Assembly: GCF_902859705.1 (NCBI RefSeq)
Contig: NZ_CADIJO010000013.1
Location: 62,001-126,000, forward strand
DNA length: 64,000 nt
Direction: 5' to 3'
Origin: Achromobacter deleyi
GTDB lineage: Bacteria; Pseudomonadota; Gammaproteobacteria; Burkholderiales; Burkholderiaceae_B
In this document: piece after piece, positions 1-9,803 of the stretch
Layout: each line of letters opens with the position of its first letter
How positions within the stretch are numbered: the first letter of the stretch is position 1
Program-made: the position numbers and the translations under genes
The notes under the pieces: model-generated
What the model saw: the letters and a program-made list of their open reading frames with translations, nothing else
Database searches by the model: none
Told to the model about the DNA's origin: nothing

Positions 1-35
1 CCTCGGCCCCGGCGCGCAAAAAGGCTGAAATACTC

Positions 36-58
36 TTTTCAATTCAATGACTTGAAAA
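36..58. promoter_or_regulatory. Inverted repeat upstream of the peptide-type ABC operon
   Basis: Arms TTTTCAA and TTGAAAA (7 bp, perfect) are separated by 9 nt in the only AT-rich stretch before the transporter operon. This is a candidate operator, possibly for the LysR regulator at 7798. No clear sigma70 hexamers could be assigned, and the link to that regulator is inference. Confidence 0.35.
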
Positions 59-179
59 CCTCGGCAGCCCGTCCGCGCGCCCCGTCCCATAGTGGATTTC
101 CCTGGGTCCCCGGCGCCGGACCGCGCTGGCATTCTTGCCCCACCCCAGCACCTGGACGCCACAGAGACGAGGTTGAGTC

Positions 180-269
180 ATGCCCAGACCAGTTCCCCCC
201 TGCCCCGCACGGCGCGCCCCCTTCGGGCCGGCCGCCACCCTACGCATCACCGGCGCGGGCCACGCATGA
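180..269 (+). CDS. Possible 29-residue leader peptide coupled to the first permease
   Basis: An ATG at 180 preceded by GAGG seven bases upstream opens a 29-codon frame. Its TGA (267-269) overlaps the permease ATG (266-268) as ATGA. The permease start itself has no good Shine-Dalgarno sequence, so translational coupling through this frame would make sense. The peptide is proline- and alanine-rich, with one Cys and no recognisable domain. Short open frames are common by chance in GC-rich DNA, so this is a hypothesis. Confidence 0.3.
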   Translation: MPRPVPPCPARRAPFGPAATLRITGAGHA

Positions 270-1204
270 TCCGGCAGATTCTCAACCGTTTCACGATCTC
301 GCTGCCCGTCCTGCTGGGCGTGGTGGTGGTGTGCTTCGTGCTGCTGCAAGTGGCGCCGGCCGACCCCGCCGCGGTGATCGCCGGCCCCACCGCCACGGCG
401 GACGAACTGGCGCAGGTTCGCCAGGAACTGGGCCTGGACAAGTCCATCGTCCAGCAGCTGTCGCTGTATGTCTGGCGCCTGCTGCACCTGGACCTGGGCC
501 GCTCGATGATCTCGAACGTGCCGGTCATCGATGAAATCGGCAGCACCATCGGCGCCACGGCCGAGCTGATGCTGGCCAGCGTGATCTGGTCGATTCCGCT
601 GGCGATCCTGCTGGGCACGCTGGCCGCCTACCGCCGCGGCAAGCTGACCGACCGCTTCGTCATGACGCTGTCGGTGGTGGGCGTGTCGCTGCCGGTCTTC
701 TGGGTCGGCCTGCTGCTGGTGCAGCACGTGGGCGGCGCGGGCCTGTTGCCGTACATCGGCCGCAACGGCCCGATCTGGACGCTGGCCGGGCTGCAATCGC
801 TGGCGCTGCCCGCGCTGACGCTGGGTTCGGTGCTGATCGGGCCGGTCGCGCGCATCACCCGCACCGCCGTCATCGAAACGCTCAGCGGCGATTACGTGCG
901 CACGGCGCGCGCCAAGGGCGCGGGCGAAGGCCGCGTGCTGCTGCGCCACGCCTTGCGCAATGCGCTGCTGCCCATCGTGACGCTGGTGGGCCTGCAGGTG
1001 GGCAACCTGCTGGGCGGCGCGGTGGTCACCGAACAGATCTATTCCTGGCCCGGCGTGGGCCGCATGGCCGTGGGCGCCATCTTCGCGGGCGATTTCCCGC
1101 TGGCCCAGGGCGCCATCCTGGTGACGGCGCTGGGCTTCATTCTCATCAACCTGATCGTGGATCTGCTCTACGGCTACCTGGATCCCCGAGGCAACAAATC
1201 ATGA
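266..1204 (+). CDS. Peptide/opine/nickel-type ABC transporter permease (DppB-like)
   Basis: This 312-residue inner-membrane permease belongs to the DppB/OppB family. It has an N-terminal membrane segment at residues 9-27, then a periplasmic stretch, a cluster of hydrophobic helices, and the EAA loop (DYVRTARAKGAG, near residue 210) that contacts the ATPase. The start at 266 gives the family's usual N-terminus (MIRQILNRF); an upstream in-frame ATG would add 58 unlikely residues. It overlaps the next permease by ATGA and begins a five-gene operon (permease, permease, binding protein, amidohydrolase, ATPase). Context suggests uptake of a hydantoin, ureido compound or small peptide. The substrate is not fixed by sequence. 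Confidence 0.93.
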   Translation: MIRQILNRFTISLPVLLGVVVVCFVLLQVAPADPAAVIAGPTATADELAQVRQELGLDKSIVQQLSLYVWRLLHLDLGRSMISNVPVIDEIGSTIGATAELMLASVIWSIPLAILLGTLAAYRRGKLTDRFVMTLSVVGVSLPVFWVGLLLVQHVGGAGLLPYIGRNGPIWTLAGLQSLALPALTLGSVLIGPVARITRTAVIETLSGDYVRTARAKGAGEGRVLLRHALRNALLPIVTLVGLQVGNLLGGAVVTEQIYSWPGVGRMAVGAIFAGDFPLAQGAILVTALGFILINLIVDLLYGYLDPRGNKS

Positions 1205-2106
1205 GCGCAGGCACCACTTCTTCATTGGGCGGGCTGCCGCCCCAGGCCATGGCCACGCCGCTGGCGCGCATTGCGTCGCGCCTGCGCCGCGACCCCATCC
1301 TGCTGCTGTCGCTGCTGGCGGTGATAGCCATCGTGCTGGTGGCGCTGCTGGCGCCCTGGCTGGCGCCGCACGACCCCTATTCCACCAACATGGCCATCGC
1401 CCGCAAGGCGCCGGGCTGGATCTCGGCCGACGGCATCCGCTACCTGCTGGGCACCGACGTGCAGGGCCGCGACATCCTGTCGCGCATCATCTACGGCATC
1501 CGCGCCACGCTGAGCCTGAGCGTGCTGGCGGTGATCGGCGGGTCGGGCCTGGGCGCCCTGCTGGGCATCCTGGCCGCCTACTACCGGCCACTGGAAGGCG
1601 TGATCATGCGCATCGTGGACGTGCTGCTGTCGTTCCCGGCGATCCTGTTCGGCCTGAGCCTGTCGGCGCTGATGGGCCCGGGCACCACCAGCATGGTGCT
1701 GGCGCTGGGCATCTCGGCCATTCCCGGCATGGCGCGCATCGCCCGCGGCTCGGCCATGGTGGTGATGAAGCAGGAATACATGGAAGCCGGCCACGCCATG
1801 GGCTTTGGCAACTTCTACCTGATCACGCGCTACCTGCTGCCCAATTGCTCGTCGATGCTGATGATCTACGCCACGCTGCAACTGGGCCACACCATCCTGC
1901 TGGGCTCGGTGCTGTCGTTCCTGGGGCTGGGTCCGCAGCCGCCCTTCGCCGAACTGGGCAGCATGGCCGCCGACGGCCGCAAGTTCCTGCAGATCTTTCC
2001 GCACATCTCGACCATTCCCACGATGACCATTTTCTTCATCGTGCTCGCCTTCAACCTGCTGGGCGACAGCCTGCGCGACGCGCTCGATCCCAAGCTGCGG
2101 TTCTGA
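1201..2106 (+). CDS. Peptide/opine/nickel-type ABC transporter permease (DppC-like)
   Basis: This 301-residue partner permease is of the DppC/OppC family. It carries the cytoplasmic N-terminal extension typical of DppC, a first membrane helix near residues 36-56, and the LGTDVQGRD motif near residue 85. It also has the EAA loop (EYMEAGHAMGFG, near residue 195) and a C-terminal helix. The ATG overlaps the stop of the upstream permease, so the two subunits are translationally coupled, as expected for a heterodimeric channel. The C-terminus (DALDPKLRF) is characteristic of the family. It works with the binding protein at 2159 and the double ATPase at 5258. Confidence 0.94.
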   Translation: MSAGTTSSLGGLPPQAMATPLARIASRLRRDPILLLSLLAVIAIVLVALLAPWLAPHDPYSTNMAIARKAPGWISADGIRYLLGTDVQGRDILSRIIYGIRATLSLSVLAVIGGSGLGALLGILAAYYRPLEGVIMRIVDVLLSFPAILFGLSLSALMGPGTTSMVLALGISAIPGMARIARGSAMVVMKQEYMEAGHAMGFGNFYLITRYLLPNCSSMLMIYATLQLGHTILLGSVLSFLGLGPQPPFAELGSMAADGRKFLQIFPHISTIPTMTIFFIVLAFNLLGDSLRDALDPKLRF

Positions 2107-2158
2107 ACCGCGGCAAGACCGACCACACCACACACCAACACACAGGGGAAACCGCAAC

Positions 2159-3736
2159 ATGAAGATCACTCAGGGACTGGCCCTCGCGCCGCTGGCATTG
2201 GCCTGCCTTCTGTCCACGCCCGCCGCCGCGCTGGCGCAGGCCGACAAGACCGTACTGATCCTGCGCGAGCTGGACACCGACAAATACGACCCCCACCGCA
2301 CCACCGCGCGCGGCGCGGCCGAGGTGCTGTTCATGGCGGCCGACACCATGGTCGGGCTGGACTACGACATGAAGACGCCGGTGCCGGCGCTGGCCAAGAG
2401 CTGGACCATTTCGCCGGACGGCCTGACCTACACCTTCAGCCTGCGCGACGACGTGACGTTCTGCAGCGGCCGCAAGATGACCGCCAAGGACGTGGTGGCC
2501 AGCTACGAGCGCTGGCTGAACCCCGAAACGAAGGGCCTGGAACGCTGGCGCGCCGGCCCGGTGGACAGCATCACCGCGCCCGACGACGTCACCGTGGTCT
2601 ACAAGCTGAAAAAGCCCTACAACGAGCTCTTGCAGCAGATGGCGCACTACATGCACTCGGTCATCAACATCGACCAGGTCAAGGCGCTGGGGCAGGACTA
2701 CGGCGTGAAGGCCTTCGACGGCACCGGCCCGTACTGCTTCCAGAGCTGGTCGCCGCGCAACGAAGTGGTGCTGACCCGCCACGCCGGCTACAAGTGGGGC
2801 CCGTCCATCTACAAGGACCCCACGCCCAAGGTCGACAAGATCATCTGGAAGATCGTGCCCGAAGAAAGCACGCGCCTGACCGCCCTGCAAAGCGGCCAGG
2901 CCGACCTGTCGCGCTACCTGCCGCAGTGGGCCATCAAGGACCTGAAGGCCGACAAGCGCCTGTTCGTCAGCAAGGCCGACCCGTTCTACTGGACGTTCTT
3001 CCTGGGCTTCAAGATCGACAAACCGGTGCTGGCCGACGTGAACGTGCGCCGCGCCCTGAACCTGGCCATCAACCGCCGCGCGCTGACCGAGGCCATCACC
3101 TTCGGCGAAGCCGTGCCGGCCACCAGCATGCTGGCCACCGCCACGCCCGCCGGCTCGAACGACGCCTACCGCTACGACCCCGCCGCCGCCAACAAGCTGC
3201 TGGACGAGGCCGGCTGGAAGATGCATTCCGACGGCTACCGCTACAAAGATGGCCAGAAACTGTCGATCCTGCACTACGGCATCACCGGCTACTGGAAAGA
3301 CATCATGGAAGCCGTGCAAGGCGACATGAAAAAGGTGGGCGCCGACCTGCGCGTGCAGCTGTTCGATTCGACCTCGGCCTGGGGCAAGCTGGCCACGCAG
3401 GAATTCGATGAATTCAGCATGAGCTTTGGCTACATGAGCACCGGCGAAGCGCTGAACAGCTACTTCCTGTCCAACAGCATCCCCACCCCCAACCGCATGA
3501 ACTGGAAGGATGCCGACACCGACCGCTGGCTGGCCGAAGGCAGCGAGGCGCTGGACGCCAAGACGGGCGACGCGATCCTGTCCAAGGCGCTGACCAAGAT
3601 CTCCGACGGCGTGGCGTGGATTCCGCTTTACCACGACTCGTTGTACCTGGTGGGCGGGCCGCGCCTCAAGCCCATGCGCGCGCACGGCATCTTCGGCGCC
3701 GCCGCCTACAAGGGCCTGGACATCGAGTTCAAGTAA
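2159..3736 (+). CDS. Periplasmic substrate-binding protein, family 5 (DppA/OppA type)
   Basis: This 525-residue protein has a clear Sec signal peptide: Lys-Ile at the start, a hydrophobic core, and Ala-x-Ala cleavage near residue 26. The mature part reads as SBP family 5 (VLILRELDTDKYDPHR near the start, and the family motif around LADVNVRRALNLAINR near residue 290). It delivers ligand to the permease pair upstream. AGGGGAAA precedes the ATG by six bases. The following gap contains a GC hairpin (3749-3768), which may stabilise the upstream message and raise binding-protein yield over the downstream genes. The ligand is unknown; the hydantoin/ureide context is suggestive only. Confidence 0.93.
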   Translation: MKITQGLALAPLALACLLSTPAAALAQADKTVLILRELDTDKYDPHRTTARGAAEVLFMAADTMVGLDYDMKTPVPALAKSWTISPDGLTYTFSLRDDVTFCSGRKMTAKDVVASYERWLNPETKGLERWRAGPVDSITAPDDVTVVYKLKKPYNELLQQMAHYMHSVINIDQVKALGQDYGVKAFDGTGPYCFQSWSPRNEVVLTRHAGYKWGPSIYKDPTPKVDKIIWKIVPEESTRLTALQSGQADLSRYLPQWAIKDLKADKRLFVSKADPFYWTFFLGFKIDKPVLADVNVRRALNLAINRRALTEAITFGEAVPATSMLATATPAGSNDAYRYDPAAANKLLDEAGWKMHSDGYRYKDGQKLSILHYGITGYWKDIMEAVQGDMKKVGADLRVQLFDSTSAWGKLATQEFDEFSMSFGYMSTGEALNSYFLSNSIPTPNRMNWKDADTDRWLAEGSEALDAKTGDAILSKALTKISDGVAWIPLYHDSLYLVGGPRLKPMRAHGIFGAAAYKGLDIEFK

Positions 3737-3748
3737 GCCGCATCCGGT

Positions 3749-3768
3749 GGCGCGGCACGAGCCGCGCC
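3749..3768 (+). terminator. Stem-loop with short T-run between binding protein and amidohydrolase genes
   Basis: Perfect 8-bp arms GGCGCGGC and GCCGCGCC flank an ACGA loop, followed after 5 nt by five T residues. It looks like a partial terminator or mRNA-stabilising element inside the operon. Its position also argues against starting the next gene upstream of 3769. Confidence 0.5.
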
Positions 3769-3806
3769 GCCGCTTTTTCATGAATCCGCAGCACAGAGAG
3801 CCAGTC

Positions 3807-5257
3807 GTGAGCGACACCAATCAAGCCAGCATCACCCATTTCAAGCAGCTTTCCACCCTGGTGGCCTGGGACGAGGCGCTGGGTTCGCACGTCTACATCG
3901 AAAACGCCGACCTGGTGATGCGCGGCAACACCGTCATCCACGCCGGCTCCGGCTACGCCGGCCCGGCCGACCGCGTCGTGCCAGGCGCCGGCCTGATGGC
4001 AATGCCGGGCCTGGTGAACGTGCACAGCCACCCCTCGTCCGAACCGGGTAACCGCGGCCTGCTCGAAGAGCTGGGCAGCGACAAGCTGGGCCAGAGCTCG
4101 CTGTACGAATACATGCCGGTGTTCCGCATGGGCATCGAAACCGCGCAGTACGCCAACCAGGTGGCCATGGCCGAAATGCTGCTCAGCGGCGTCACCACCT
4201 TCGTCGACATGTCGTTGCCGCGCCCCGGCTGGGCCGACGTGGTGGCAGCCGCCGGCATCCGCGGGGTGCTGGGGCCCATGTTCCGCTCGGCCGCCTGGCG
4301 CACCACCGACGGCCATTCGGTGGAATACACCTGGGACGAAGCCGCCGCGCTCAAGTCCTTCGAAGCGGCGCTAGCGGTGGCCGACAGCGCCATCAACCAT
4401 CCCAGCGGCCGCCTGGGCGCCATGCTGTGTCCGTCGCAGGTCGATACCTGCTCGCCCGAACTGCTGAAAGAAGCGCAGGCGGCGGCCCGCCGCCTGGCCA
4501 TCCCGATGCAGATCCACGCTGCGCAAAGCGTGGTCGAGTTCGGCGAAATGACGCGCCGCCACGGCCGCACGCCCATCGAATGGCTCGACGACCAGGGCCT
4601 GCTCGATGACGACCTGATCATCGGCCACGGCATTTTCCTCAACGACCACCGCGCGCTGTACTGGCCGCACGCGGACGACTTCGGCCTGCTGCAACGCTCG
4701 GGCGCGCACGTGGCGCACTGCCCCACGGTGTTCGTGCGGCGCGGCATTGCGCTCAGCTACCTGGGCCGCTACCTGCGCGCCGGCATCAACGTCGGCATCG
4801 GCACCGACACCTTCCCGCACAACATGCTGGATGAAATGCGGCTGGCCTGCTATGTGGCCCGTTTGCAGGCGGGCCACTTCCGCGCGGCGTCCACCGAAGA
4901 AGTCTTCAACGCCGCCACGGTCAACGGCGCGCGCATGCTGGGCCGCGACGACATCGGCCGCATCGCCGTGGGCGGCAAGGCCGACTTTTCGCTGGTCGAC
5001 CTGTCGCACCCCTACATGCGCCCCGGCCGCGAGCCGCTGCGCAGCCTGATCTATTCGGCGGGCGACCGGGCCATCCGCGACGTCTACGTGGACGGCGCCC
5101 AGGTGGTCAAGGACGGCCAGCTGCTGACCATCGACATCGAACGCGCCATGCAGGAAGTCGAACGCGCCCAGGCGCAGACGATTGCCACCGTCGCGCAGCG
5201 CGACTATGCCGGCCGCGACATCGACGCCATGTCGCCGCGCGTGTTTCCCAGCCGAGC

Positions 5258-5261
<4 letters not shown>
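3807..5261 (+). CDS. Metal-dependent amidohydrolase of the AtzA/TrzA/cytosine-deaminase group
   Basis: This 484-residue cytosolic hydrolase or deaminase belongs to the amidohydrolase superfamily. It has the N-terminal HxH metal motif (NVHSHP, His73 and His75), a third His region (QIHAAQ, near 238), a fourth (IIGHGIFL, near 273) and the catalytic Asp region (GTDTFPHN, near 331). Start: GTG 3807 has AGAGAG upstream; ATG 3780 has no ribosome site and lies just past the hairpin. It sits inside the transporter operon and its stop overlaps the ATPase start, so it most likely acts on the imported compound, by deamination or hydrolysis of a C-N bond on a heterocycle. The exact substrate cannot be read from sequence. 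Confidence 0.85.
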
Positions 5262-7048
<1,787 letters not shown>

Positions 7049-7058
7049 GGGCGGCGAA

Positions 7059-7721
7059 TCAGGCGCGGCCGGCCACCCGGCCGACCGCCATCGCCACCGC
7101 CGCCTGAGTCGGCTCCACTACCGGCAGGCCGCAAGCGTCTTCCAGCCGGGCGCGCAGGTCCGCCATGCCGGCGCAGCCCATGATCAGCACGTCGGCGCCG
7201 TGGCCATCGCGCAGCGTCTTGCCGACCGCCGCCATACGCTGGAACGCCAGGTCGGCGTCGGCCAGCTGGCTCACCTGCATGTCCAGCGCCAGTTCCCCGC
7301 AGATGCGATCGGCCACGCCCATGGCGCGGAAATAGCGCAGGTGACGCGGCACCGCAGCGCTGGCGATGGCGATCACGCCGACGCGGGTGCCGATGCTCAT
7401 GGCTGTCAGCACCGAACACTCGCCGATGCCCAGCACGGGCACCGGCACCAGGTCGCGCAAGCCGTGCAAGCCCGGGTCGCTGAAGCAGGCCACGATGAAG
7501 GCATCGGTGGCGGCGGCTTCCTGCCGCACCAGGCGCGCCATGGGCGCGATGCTGGCGTCGGCTTCGGCCTGGGTCTGGATGCCGGCCGGGCCATCCGTGG
7601 ACGTCAGGCAGCGGAAATCCAGCGGCAGATGGCCGAATGGCAGGACGGCGCGGCCAATGGCCTCGGTGACCTTGACCAGGGAGTTCGGGTTTACCAGGGT
7701 GATGCGAGCATTCGTCGCCAT
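7059..7721 (-). CDS. Asp/Glu/hydantoin racemase family protein
   Basis: This 220-residue cytosolic protein has the family's two catalytic cysteines: Cys79 in VACFSDPG and Cys183 in IMGCAGM. Known hydantoin racemases use a Cys pair at nearly the same positions to invert C5 of 5-substituted hydantoins. With a hydantoinase and a carbamoylase nearby, hydantoin racemase is the best guess; aspartate/glutamate racemase or arylmalonate decarboxylase-like activity are alternatives. ATG 7721 is chosen because AAGGA lies nine bases upstream; a TTG six codons earlier is weaker. The gene converges on the ABC operon and diverges from the LysR gene at 7798. Confidence 0.85.
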   Translation of the reverse strand: MATNARITLVNPNSLVKVTEAIGRAVLPFGHLPLDFRCLTSTDGPAGIQTQAEADASIAPMARLVRQEAAATDAFIVACFSDPGLHGLRDLVPVPVLGIGECSVLTAMSIGTRVGVIAIASAAVPRHLRYFRAMGVADRICGELALDMQVSQLADADLAFQRMAAVGKTLRDGHGADVLIMGCAGMADLRARLEDACGLPVVEPTQAAVAMAVGRVAGRA

Positions 7722-7751
7722 TGAGTAGAATCCTTGCAATTAGAGGCGAGC

Positions 7752-7764
7752 CGGATGAATTCCG
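7752..7764. promoter_or_regulatory. Candidate LysR operator between racemase and regulator genes
   Basis: The 76-bp divergent spacer contains arms CGGA and TCCG around a 5-nt centre. Location between a LysR gene and its divergent neighbour is typical for LysR sites, but the arms are short. Confidence 0.3.
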
Positions 7765-7797
7765 AGTAGCGCCCAGGTCAAGAGGAAATCACGCAGC

Positions 7798-8754
7798 ATG
7801 TCTCAATTACCCGGAAAGGTCCGGTCTGCGCCGTTGAATTTGCGCCAGATCGAGGTTTTCCACGCCATCATGATCACGGGCTCGCTGAGCGCGGCCGGCC
7901 GGCTGTTGCATGTGACGCAACCGGCCATCAGCCGCGTGCTGGCCTCGATCGAACTGCGGCTGGGCTACGCGCTGTTCGAGCGCTTCAAGGGCCGCCTGCA
8001 CCCCACCAAGGAAGCGCGCAAGCTGTTCCAGGAAGTCGAATCCATTCAGGCCGGCGTCAACCGCCTGAACGACATGGCCGCCGGCCTGGCCGGCCACGGC
8101 GGCGGCCTGGTCAGCGTGGTGTCCAGCCCCAGCTTCGGCGAATGGCTGATTCCCGCGGCCACGGCGAAGTTCTGCGCCCGCAACCCCGGCGTGCGCATCC
8201 GCTACCGGCCGCTGGGCATGGATGCCCTGCTGCCGCAGCTGCTGCTGGGCTATGCCGACATCGCCATTTCGATCTTCAAGCCCGAACACCCCAACCTGAT
8301 CACCACCGAACTGGCGCACGGCGAAATCGTCTGCGTCCTGCCGGCGGGGCATCGGCTGGCCCGCGAAAGCGTGATTGCCCCGGCGATGCTGGCCGGTGAA
8401 ATGCTGGTGGGCTACAGCCGCGACACGCCGTTGGGCGAAACCCTGTTCGAGCACCTGGACCCGCAGGGCCATATCCTGACGCCGGCGATCGAAGTGCGCT
8501 CGTCGCAGACGGCCTGCTCGTTCGTGCGCCAGGGCGTGGGCATCGCCCTGGTGGATTCCTACGGCCTGACCGACGCCCTGATGCATGGCCTGGTGGTGCG
8601 CCGCATCGAACCGGCCATACCGCTGTTCGTGCACGTGTCGCATTCCCGCATCGAACCGCCGCCCTCGATTGCCAAGGCCTTCCTGACGCAGTTTTCGCAG
8701 ATCGTCAAAAAAGAACTGCCTGCGATGACGCAGGCCATTCTTCAGCGGGCCTAG
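7798..8754 (+). CDS. LysR-family transcriptional regulator of the hydantoin region
   Basis: This 318-residue protein has an N-terminal winged HTH (residues 15-75; SLSAAGRLLHVTQPAISRVLASIE) and a LysR substrate-binding domain (about 100-310). AGAGGA lies eleven bases before the ATG. It is divergent from the racemase gene and convergent with the carbamoylase gene. It is the only regulator inside the hydantoin region and probably responds to a hydantoin or an N-carbamoyl amino acid. The effector is inferred from context only. Confidence 0.92.
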   Translation: MSQLPGKVRSAPLNLRQIEVFHAIMITGSLSAAGRLLHVTQPAISRVLASIELRLGYALFERFKGRLHPTKEARKLFQEVESIQAGVNRLNDMAAGLAGHGGGLVSVVSSPSFGEWLIPAATAKFCARNPGVRIRYRPLGMDALLPQLLLGYADIAISIFKPEHPNLITTELAHGEIVCVLPAGHRLARESVIAPAMLAGEMLVGYSRDTPLGETLFEHLDPQGHILTPAIEVRSSQTACSFVRQGVGIALVDSYGLTDALMHGLVVRRIEPAIPLFVHVSHSRIEPPPSIAKAFLTQFSQIVKKELPAMTQAILQRA

Positions 8755-8790
8755 GGCGTAGGGTGACACGGCACGAAGCCTGGCGCCGGC

Positions 8791-9750
8791 CTAGCTGATT
8801 TCCGCCACGGGCAGCGGGTCGCCGGCGCCCGTGCGTTCGACGATCAGCTTGTAGTGCTGCGGGCTGCGATGCTTGGCAAAGTTGAAGACGTGGTCGCGGA
8901 ACGTCTGGCCCATGGCCAGGTCGATGCGCGCGGTGATCACTTCGTCTTCCTCGCCGCTGGAACGCGCCACGATCTCGCCCGACGGCGCCACGATCATCGA
9001 GCTGCCGATCATGTGGTGGCCGTCTTCAAAGCCGCACTTGGCGGCGGCAGCTACCCACACCGCATTCTGGTAGGCGCTGGCCTGCAGCACGATTTCGTGC
9101 GTGGTGGTGCGCAGGTGCGCGGGCTCGTTCCAGTGGATGTTCAGCGACGGCGTGTTGTAGCCCAGCACGATCAGCTCGGCGCTTTGCAGCGACATCACGC
9201 GGTAGGTTTCCGGCCAGCGGCGGTCATTGCACAGGCACATGCCGATCTTGACGTCGTTGGTGTCCCACACGCCAAAACCCAGGTCGCCGACTTCGAAGAA
9301 CTTCTTTTCCAGATGCTGGAACGGCGCATCCGGCTTGTGGTCGGAATGGCCCGGCAGGTGGATCTTGCGGTACTTGCCGATGATCTTGGCCTGGCGGTCC
9401 ACCAGGATGGCGGTATTGAACTGGCGGCCTTCCGGCGTCAGTTCGGCATAGCCCAGGTAAAAGCCGATGCCCAGTTCGCGCGCCGTGTCGAACAGCGGCT
9501 GCACGTCGGCGTTGGGCATGGTCTTTTCGAAATAGCGCTCGACCGCCTCGGCGTCTTCCATCCAGTAGCGCGGAAAGAAGGTCGTCAACGCCAGTTCGGG
9601 AAAGACCACGAACTCGGCCTTGCGGGCGGCGGCCTCGCGCATCATGTCGACCAGGCGGCGCACGACGACCGCACGGGTGTCCGCCAGATTGACGGCGCCC
9701 ATCTGGGCGACCGCAAGGTCCATTTTTCGCGGGGGTTGGGTGTTGCTCAC
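8791..9750 (-). CDS. N-carbamoyl-D-amino acid hydrolase (nitrilase superfamily)
   Basis: This 319-residue cytosolic enzyme has the complete nitrilase-superfamily triad: Glu52 (VVFPELAL), Lys129 (YRKIHLPG) and Cys174 (CLCNDRRWPE). The CNDRRWPE and PGHSDHKP segments are hallmarks of D-carbamoylases, which cleave N-carbamoyl-D-amino acids to D-amino acid, CO2 and ammonia. Length fits the family (about 304). The start is GTG 9750, with GGAGA eight bases upstream. It lies 53 bp downstream of the hydantoinase gene on the same strand, so the two consecutive pathway steps are probably co-transcribed. Beta-ureidopropionase-type activity is a less likely alternative. Confidence 0.9.
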   Translation of the reverse strand: MSNTQPPRKMDLAVAQMGAVNLADTRAVVVRRLVDMMREAAARKAEFVVFPELALTTFFPRYWMEDAEAVERYFEKTMPNADVQPLFDTARELGIGFYLGYAELTPEGRQFNTAILVDRQAKIIGKYRKIHLPGHSDHKPDAPFQHLEKKFFEVGDLGFGVWDTNDVKIGMCLCNDRRWPETYRVMSLQSAELIVLGYNTPSLNIHWNEPAHLRTTTHEIVLQASAYQNAVWVAAAAKCGFEDGHHMIGSSMIVAPSGEIVARSSGEEDEVITARIDLAMGQTFRDHVFNFAKHRSPQHYKLIVERTGAGDPLPVAEIS

Positions 9751-9803
9751 GATATCAGTCTCCGGGGGGGTATCGCTGGGGTTCGAGGGCCGTGCGCCGT
9801 CCT

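Noticed and set aside
3747-3806. Upstream starts for the AtzA-like amidohydrolase
   Set aside because: They lie in or next to the hairpin and lack ribosome sites; GTG 3807 has AGAGAG upstream.
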